A stretch of DNA of 47,611 nucleotides from Clostridiales bacterium (lineage in GTDB: Bacteria > Bacillota > Clostridia > Saccharofermentanales > Saccharofermentanaceae), in NCBI GenBank assembly GCA_017511005.1, contig JAFWLP010000030.1, positions 1 to 47,611 on the forward strand. Direction: 5' to 3'. The position numbers and the translations under genes are program-made. Below the pieces are notes generated by a model, which searched no databases, was not told the DNA's origin, and saw nothing but the letters and a program-made list of their open reading frames with translations. Below are positions 43,286 to 47,611 of this stretch, piece by piece. Each line of letters starts with the position of its first letter. The first letter of the stretch is position 1.

Positions 43286-44221
43286 ATGAAGAGAAACAGC
43301 GTGCCGACAATAATCCTTCTTATCGTAAGCTATCTTGCGGCCGGTATTTTGCTGGGCACCGTGGCCGGCTGGCTCCTGCTCAGAGATCTTTATGTGCTGA
43401 TCACCATACTTCTGCTGGAGATCATATTTATCGGCTTCGCACCTCTGACTAATCTGATTATGTTCCCGGTCGCGAAAAGAACGATGGAGAAGGGTATCAA
43501 GGCCAACAACTTCGGCAAGACAACCACGCTATTCAGCAGCGGCACTCATAGGATCAAGTCAATGCTCTGTATTGATGAGGAGACAGGCAGGGTGGCGTAC
43601 ACATCTGCGCTGAGCCCTTTCAAGTTCCAGATGGCAGAAGCGAAGGAACTGTCCAAGGTCAGATCGGGATACGAGAGAGCCCCGCTTGGCGGAACGAGAT
43701 ACGTTTTTTTCGAGTTCTACTATGGCAACAACAGGATCCGCATTCCGACGTTAGCCACAGCGAGATTAGTGTACTTTGTTCAGAGCAGACAGGTTCAGGA
43801 GGCGCTCGCGTCCGGCGAGAATTTCGGCAATCTGATCTTGAAGTTTAATCCGCAGGGGCGTCTGACTGCAGACAAGATAAATAACAGGGAGATGCCGTTT
43901 ATAAAGATCGGGATTCCGGCAACTATATGCGCGGGTGTGTCGATATTTGTTGCGGTTGTGGCAATGTGCAGCGAGATTTTCATTTCATCTTTCGAAGGTT
44001 GGAAGGAAGATCTTCTTTACAATGGTATGTTTGCTTTTGTGACGGTGTTCATTGCGCTCGCGTTGGCGGTAACGGGACTGGTATTGGGAATCAAAGGCTT
44101 AAAGCAGGCAGCGGCTGACGGACCTGTCAGAGGACTTGGATTTTCAAAGGCGGCGACGGTAATATCATCGATAGTGATAGCGGTTTTGCTGCTGACATTA
44201 GCGTTGTTTATTTTCGTATAA
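43286..44221 (+). CDS. Membrane protein with DUF4190-like C-terminus
   Basis: 311 residues. Two N-terminal helices (about 5-60), a soluble middle region (about 70-215) with an early PH-like beta pattern (LCIDEETGRVAYTSA and KVRSGYERAPLGG), and a C-terminal pair or trio of helices containing GLVLGIKGLKQA and GFSKAATVISSIVIA, the pattern of DUF4190-type membrane domains. AGGAAA precedes the ATG. No catalytic motif. It may be a small signalling or envelope protein. Confidence 0.7.
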   Translation: MKRNSVPTIILLIVSYLAAGILLGTVAGWLLLRDLYVLITILLLEIIFIGFAPLTNLIMFPVAKRTMEKGIKANNFGKTTTLFSSGTHRIKSMLCIDEETGRVAYTSALSPFKFQMAEAKELSKVRSGYERAPLGGTRYVFFEFYYGNNRIRIPTLATARLVYFVQSRQVQEALASGENFGNLILKFNPQGRLTADKINNREMPFIKIGIPATICAGVSIFVAVVAMCSEIFISSFEGWKEDLLYNGMFAFVTVFIALALAVTGLVLGIKGLKQAAADGPVRGLGFSKAATVISSIVIAVLLLTLALFIFV

Positions 44222-44332
44222 TACAGAGGAAACGATTACGGGGCGTTCTGGATTGCGGTATATGAATATTCGGAAGAGTTTTACAAGTTGCGTTAATCAT
44301 CAGGAAAGTTCAACTAAGGAGATGGGGAAAAT

Positions 44333-44386
44333 ATGACGTTTCAGTTGGCTTTGGGCAAGGTTAACTTGATAATCTGGATAAAGTAG
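44333..44386 (+). CDS. Possible 17-residue leader peptide before the HIT gene
   Basis: ATG 44333 follows a strong AAGGAG (44316-44321) within the 21-base leader copied from 42564. It runs 17 codons (MTFQLALGKVNLIIWIK) to TAG 44384-44386, eight bases before the TTG start of the HIT gene, which has no good ribosome site of its own. It may be a leader that couples translation, or a decayed gene start. Existence as an expressed peptide is unproven. Confidence 0.35.
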   Translation: MTFQLALGKVNLIIWIK

Positions 44387-44394
44387 GTAGTAAA

Positions 44395-44856
44395 TTGGAG
44401 AATTGTGCTTGGTGCAATCTAACTGAAGAAGATAAACGTTATCAATTATACGAGACTGTATTCTGGTCTGTTTTCCTTTCGGATGAGCAGGATTATATCG
44501 GACGATGTATATTGGTTTTGAAACGTCACTGTGGTTCCATGTCGGAGCTGACAGATGATGAGTGGGAAGAGCTTCACAAGCTTATATGTAAAGTGGAGAC
44601 CTGCTTAAAGACGGTTTTAGGAGCAACTTTGTGTAATTGGAGTTGTTTGATGAATAGCTTTTATAAAGAATCAGAACCTGATCCGCATCTTCATATTCAT
44701 GTCCGGCCAAGATATGATGAACCGGTGATGGTGAATGGACACGCTTATATTGACAGCGGGTTTGGACATCATTATGCGGTAAAAAAGGTCGGAGAAATAA
44801 CAGACAAAGATAGAGAAACCGTTTTCATTTGGCTAAAGGACCGGCTGAATTGCTAA
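44395..44856 (+). CDS. HIT family hydrolase
   Basis: 153 residues of the histidine-triad superfamily, which cleaves dinucleoside polyphosphates or AMP-linked substrates. The active site is HLHIHVRP, the HxHxHxxP triad, with PRYDEP following. CAWC near the start (positions 4-7) resembles the zinc-type CxxC in many HIT proteins. Start TTG 44395 is forced by an in-frame stop at 44362-44364; it lacks a strong ribosome site, and may depend on the 17-codon leader. No operon partner. Exact substrate unknown. Confidence 0.85.
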   Translation: MENCAWCNLTEEDKRYQLYETVFWSVFLSDEQDYIGRCILVLKRHCGSMSELTDDEWEELHKLICKVETCLKTVLGATLCNWSCLMNSFYKESEPDPHLHIHVRPRYDEPVMVNGHAYIDSGFGHHYAVKKVGEITDKDRETVFIWLKDRLNC

Positions 44857-45003
44857 ATTCAAGTTTGTAGGGATGGTAAGGATAATCAACAGCACTCTGA
44901 ACTAATTTTCGAAAATGCGATTTGTTTCCAATGACAAGAATGGTATAAGAATATTGGTAAAACTATCGGAATCGGTCTAAAAGCGGGATTATATGGGGAT
45001 TAA

Positions 45004-45726
45004 ATGATATTTGACGGTTCACAAACAAATATAGGATATGGTGCGCAAGCGGAAGTGCTTCTTTATAAAGGCTATGCGTATAAGGTTTATAAATCATCCT
45101 ATCCGGTTGAGTGGATAGAATTTGAAAAGAATCAGCAGAAAGCGATAAATGACGCAGAGCTCTGTAACGTAAAATATTATGATACGGCCGATCCTCATAT
45201 AACAAAAATGGATTACATCGATGGAGATACGCTTGAGAAACGGGCTTTATCCGGTGATATCAGTTGTTTTAATACGCTTTCAGATGCGTTCCGTTTTGTA
45301 CATGGTAAGAATGCGTCAAATATAAACATTCCACATTTCTCGGATACTGCCGGAATGGGTTTAAATGATAATGACAAGACGGAAGTACTTTCGATAATAT
45401 CGCGATTGTCAAATAAGATGGAATCCTGCGTATGCCACTTGGATATGCATTTCCTGAATATTATGCTTCCAAAGGACAGCCATGATTTCATAATAATTGA
45501 TTGGATGAATGCAAGATTGGCACCTTTGGTTTTTGATTATGCCCGGACTTATATTATTTTCGAGGAATTCTCAAAGGAAGGATTGGACGCATACAAACAA
45601 ATGGTATTACCGAAATTATGGGATTACGGTGTAGATGAGAATGATTTCTGTGATGCTAAACGGGCATGTTCAATAATACGGAATCGGGAGAAGAGATCAG
45701 CACAGGCGACTCAAGGAGGCATTTAG
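45004..45726 (+). CDS. Aminoglycoside-phosphotransferase-like kinase
   Basis: 240 residues, short member of the APH/choline kinase fold. N-terminal lobe has YGAQAEVLLYKGYAYKVYKS with the ATP-binding Lys. The catalytic loop is CHLDMHFLNIML, with Asp as base and Asn as metal ligand, and IIIDWMNARLAP is the DxG-type metal site. It should phosphorylate a small hydroxyl compound; antibiotic resistance is not shown by sequence. Start ATG 45004 follows GGGGATTAA. The HAD gene begins one base after its stop, and the two may be cotranscribed. Confidence 0.85.
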   Translation: MIFDGSQTNIGYGAQAEVLLYKGYAYKVYKSSYPVEWIEFEKNQQKAINDAELCNVKYYDTADPHITKMDYIDGDTLEKRALSGDISCFNTLSDAFRFVHGKNASNINIPHFSDTAGMGLNDNDKTEVLSIISRLSNKMESCVCHLDMHFLNIMLPKDSHDFIIIDWMNARLAPLVFDYARTYIIFEEFSKEGLDAYKQMVLPKLWDYGVDENDFCDAKRACSIIRNREKRSAQATQGGI

Positions 45727-45727
45727 T

Positions 45728-46414
45728 ATGAAGGCTATAGTATTTGATATTGGCCAGACTCTTACTTTTTATCCGGTACCGCTTAACTGGTCTAAGCTCT
45801 ACAGGCCAGCCTTTGAGAGTGTGGCTGAGAAGCTCGGCATTCAATTTACAGATGAAGAGTATGAACATTTCGGTGAAGTGCTCACCAGGTACAATACAAG
45901 GATCAATCCCAGGGAGAAGGAGTATTCATCGGATACGATCTTTACTGAGATGCTCGAAAACACTACCGTCAATACGCCTCTTATGCATGATATAAAGAGG
46001 GAGTTCTATTCATTTTTCAGGACTGATACCAAGGTCTATCCTGAAGCAGAAGATGTTCTTAAGAAGATAAAGAATATGGGCATTCTAACCGCGACACTTT
46101 CAGATGTTCCGTACGGCATGGATAATGAATATGCGCTGGAAGATATAGGTCATCTGATCAAGTATATAGATCTTCCCTTTACATCTAACGATACTGGTTA
46201 CAGGAAACCATGCAAGGAGGGCCTTTTAATGATCGCTTCTGAGTTCGGCATCGATTCTTCAGAGATAGCCTTTGTCGGAGATGAGAGCAAGGATATAGTC
46301 TGCGCACATAACGCAGGGACTAAGGCTGTTCTGATAAACCGGACAGGCGAGAAAAAAGACTTCGGTCAGGATATCGAGATAAGAGATCTTAACGAGCTTG
46401 TTGGCTATCTGTGA
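45728..46414 (+). CDS. HAD family hydrolase
   Basis: 228 residues, HAD phosphatase of the cap-type I group. Motif I reads FDIGQTLT: the nucleophile Asp is present but the usual second Asp is Gly, as in a recurring HAD subgroup. Motif II is ATLSDV, motif III includes the Lys in GYRKP, and motif IV is FVGDES. Insertion between about 20 and 90 forms a helical cap. AAGGAGG stands seven bases before ATG 45728. It overlaps no gene but is likely cotranscribed with the kinase ahead of it. Confidence 0.88.
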   Translation: MKAIVFDIGQTLTFYPVPLNWSKLYRPAFESVAEKLGIQFTDEEYEHFGEVLTRYNTRINPREKEYSSDTIFTEMLENTTVNTPLMHDIKREFYSFFRTDTKVYPEAEDVLKKIKNMGILTATLSDVPYGMDNEYALEDIGHLIKYIDLPFTSNDTGYRKPCKEGLLMIASEFGIDSSEIAFVGDESKDIVCAHNAGTKAVLINRTGEKKDFGQDIEIRDLNELVGYL

Positions 46415-46494
46415 TAAGCGTGAAACGTTGTTTGTTTCGCGGGCGGAATTATAGTTTTATTTTCAATATGCTTGGATTTGCCTTGTTTTCGGGC

Positions 46495-46536
46495 ATGTAA
46501 AGACATCTTTACATGCGAGAAAGACACTATGTAAAG
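46495..46536. promoter_or_regulatory. Operator-like cluster of ATGTAAAG half-sites
   Basis: ATGTAAAG occurs at 46495-46502 and 46529-46536, and CTTTACAT at 46507-46514. The first two form an 8-bp inverted repeat (10 bp with flanking GC: GCATGTAAAG 46493-46502 and CTTTACATGC 46507-46516, four-base loop). It lies ten bases upstream of a promoter at 46546-46574. Confidence 0.6.
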
Positions 46537-46545
46537 ACTATTTGA

Positions 46546-46574
46546 CTGACAGTCAGAGCCTACGGACTTATGAT
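46546..46574 (+). promoter_or_regulatory. Promoter of the small membrane protein / XRE pair
   Basis: CTGACA (46546-46551), 17-base spacer, TATGAT (46569-46574). TGACTG-A-CAGTCA just overlaps the -35 as a further palindrome. Confidence 0.65.
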
Positions 46575-46623
46575 GCAGAGTGTAAGACAAAATCATACAG
46601 GCATCAGGCCGGGAGGTATCATA

Positions 46624-46803
46624 ATGTTAAAAGGACTTGGAATAAGTGCCGGAACATTTATATTCTGCGCAATCTCGCTCTATTTCATCATTAAATGGGC
46701 TGTCAGGAACGGTATTTCCGAAGCATACACCAGGATAACCGGAAAAAAGACCAGCGAAGAACTTGAAGCAGAAAAAATGGTGGATTCAGCAAATCAGGAT
46801 TGA
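46624..46803 (+). CDS. Small single-pass membrane protein
   Basis: 59 residues. One membrane helix (about 4-25), then a basic KKTSEELEAEKM tail in the cytoplasm. ATG 46624 has GGGAGG eight bases upstream; an in-frame ATG at 46570 has no ribosome site. It is preceded by the ATGTAAAG operator cluster and followed 61 bases later by the XRE regulator gene, with which it may form a controlled unit. No family was recognised. Confidence 0.7.
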   Translation: MLKGLGISAGTFIFCAISLYFIIKWAVRNGISEAYTRITGKKTSEELEAEKMVDSANQD

Positions 46804-46864
46804 ACTGTTTGCCAAACATTCGCTGATATAGTTTAATTACCCTATCATATTGAAAGGGTTTATT

Positions 46865-47440
46865 ATGGAGATAGGCAAGAGGATAAAAGAGCTTCGCGGC
46901 GACAAAGGCTGGAATCAGGAAGAGTTTGCTGAGAAAGTCTTTGTATCACGACAGACTGTCAGCAGCTGGGAAAATGACAAGAGTTATCCTGATATTAAAA
47001 GCCTTCTCCTCATGAGCGAATTGTTTGGCATCACCTTGGATGAATTTGTCAAAGGAGATCTCGCAACAATGAAAAAGGAAATCAACAAAGATGCGGTCAA
47101 CCTGTTTAACCGTCTTTCATATATATACGGAATCGGCTTTTTGATCGCATTAGTTACTCCATACCCTTTGTTTTTCTATCTTGGCTGGGCAGGACTTATT
47201 ATTTGGTTTCTTTACATGGTTCCGCTAATTATCTTTGCTTTTTATATTGAAAAAATGAAAAAGACTAATGATATAGCAACCTATAAGGAAATTGTCGCCT
47301 TTTGCGAAGGAACGGAACTCGACAAGGATTCCAAGATAGCAGAAAAAGCAAAACGTCCTTACCAACGGGTGCTTCTTGCTATTGGTGCTGGAGCCTTGTT
47401 GCTGGCAATCCTTTTGCTTGAGAGTTATATTTTTAAATAG
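46865..47440 (+). CDS. XRE-family transcriptional regulator with membrane-spanning C-terminus
   Basis: 191 residues. Residues about 1-60 form a Cro/CI-type helix-turn-helix (RIKELRGDKGWNQEEFAEKV, SRQTVSSWENDKSYPDIKS). The C-terminal half carries three membrane helices around VTPYPLFFYLGWAGLII and VLLAIGAGALLLAILLL, so the regulator is anchored in the membrane. ATG 46865 is chosen because AAAGGG is six bases upstream; a TTG at 46850 would contain that site. Similar membrane-tethered XRE proteins in Bacillota often control neighbouring genes. It may act on the ATGTAAAG cluster upstream. Confidence 0.85.
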   Translation: MEIGKRIKELRGDKGWNQEEFAEKVFVSRQTVSSWENDKSYPDIKSLLLMSELFGITLDEFVKGDLATMKKEINKDAVNLFNRLSYIYGIGFLIALVTPYPLFFYLGWAGLIIWFLYMVPLIIFAFYIEKMKKTNDIATYKEIVAFCEGTELDKDSKIAEKAKRPYQRVLLAIGAGALLLAILLLESYIFK

Positions 47441-47500
47441 TTTTTTCTATAAAATGGAACGGATAATAGACAGGAAATGAGTCTAAGAGAGATTAAACTA

Positions 47501-47611
47501 ATGAGTGATTTTTATCTTACAACTGATATAGAAAAATACAGAGATACGCTTGAAAGCATCTGCAAAGAGTCTTCAGATTATTTAATGAAGGTCGAGGGCA
47601 GACCGGCACTG
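47501..47611 (+). CDS. Unidentified protein, N-terminal part (runs off the window)
   Basis: Open frame of 37 codons from ATG 47501 to the window end (starts MSDFYLTTDIEKYRDTLE, later YLMKVEGRPAL). A loose AGAGAG lies about ten bases before the ATG. The opening resembles the N-terminus of some GNAT acetyltransferases, but that is only a guess from a short stretch. Confidence 0.45.
   Translation, partial: MSDFYLTTDIEKYRDTLESICKESSDYLMKVEGRPAL

Overview
The window looks like chromosomal DNA of an anaerobic, low-to-moderate GC Gram-positive bacterium of the class Clostridia. The evidence is the rpmI-rplT-SpoU methyltransferase order, strong AGGAGG-type ribosome sites, frequent TTG/GTG starts, Bacillota-type lipoproteins, tRNA genes with encoded CCA, a ClpE-like ATPase, a CD1871A-type CXXC peptide and an iron-sulfur-flavoprotein-like reductase. 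Genus cannot be fixed from the sequence alone.

Layout. 1-8.8 kb is mostly housekeeping: end of rpmI, rplT, a SpoU-family rRNA methyltransferase, citrate synthase, tRNA-Glu, uvrA and a translationally coupled ClpE-like unfoldase. 8.8-12.2 kb holds a polytopic Wzy/ligase-like protein overlapping a solute-binding-like lipoprotein. 12.25-12.7 kb is a gene-free block with a degenerate 62-bp tandem array, followed by a reverse-strand 948-residue Pro/Ala-rich single-pass membrane protein. 15.7-15.9 kb has tRNA-Leu and initiator tRNA. 16.2-18.6 kb is a four-gene redox cassette (TlpA lipoprotein, 46-residue CXXC peptide, NapH-like ferredoxin membrane protein, second TlpA-like protein). 18.8-24.6 kb is a signalling operon: a sensor-MFS fusion with a Gln-rich tail, a single-pass partner, a GAF-GGDEF protein and a lipoprotein. 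24.8-29.6 kb groups mostly oxidoreductases (iron alcohol dehydrogenase, Gfo/Idh/MocA, nitroreductase, FeS-flavin reductase, flavin reductase). 29.6-35 kb contains a regular inverted-repeat cluster beside a tyrosine recombinase, two divergent sugar ABC permeases, a MATE exporter and an acetyltransferase. 35.3-41 kb carries two membrane/surface proteins of unknown role, an EAL phosphodiesterase and aspartate-semialdehyde dehydrogenase. After two tRNAs at 41.2-41.4 kb comes an accessory run of short single genes (DUF2262-like, methyltransferase, membrane protein, HIT hydrolase, APH-like kinase, HAD, XRE regulator) to the window end.

How genes work together. The redox cassette could carry electrons across the membrane to extracytoplasmic thioredoxin-fold proteins. 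The GGDEF protein (22.7 kb) and the EAL protein (37.7 kb) are a plausible c-di-GMP synthesis/degradation pair. The divergent permeases lack their binding protein and ATPase here. The strongest candidates for an undescribed system are the sensor-MFS/GGDEF operon, the CXXC-peptide redox cassette, and the GTCGGT inverted-repeat clusters, one of which touches the recombinase gene. All functional assignments come from reading motifs; no database search was run.
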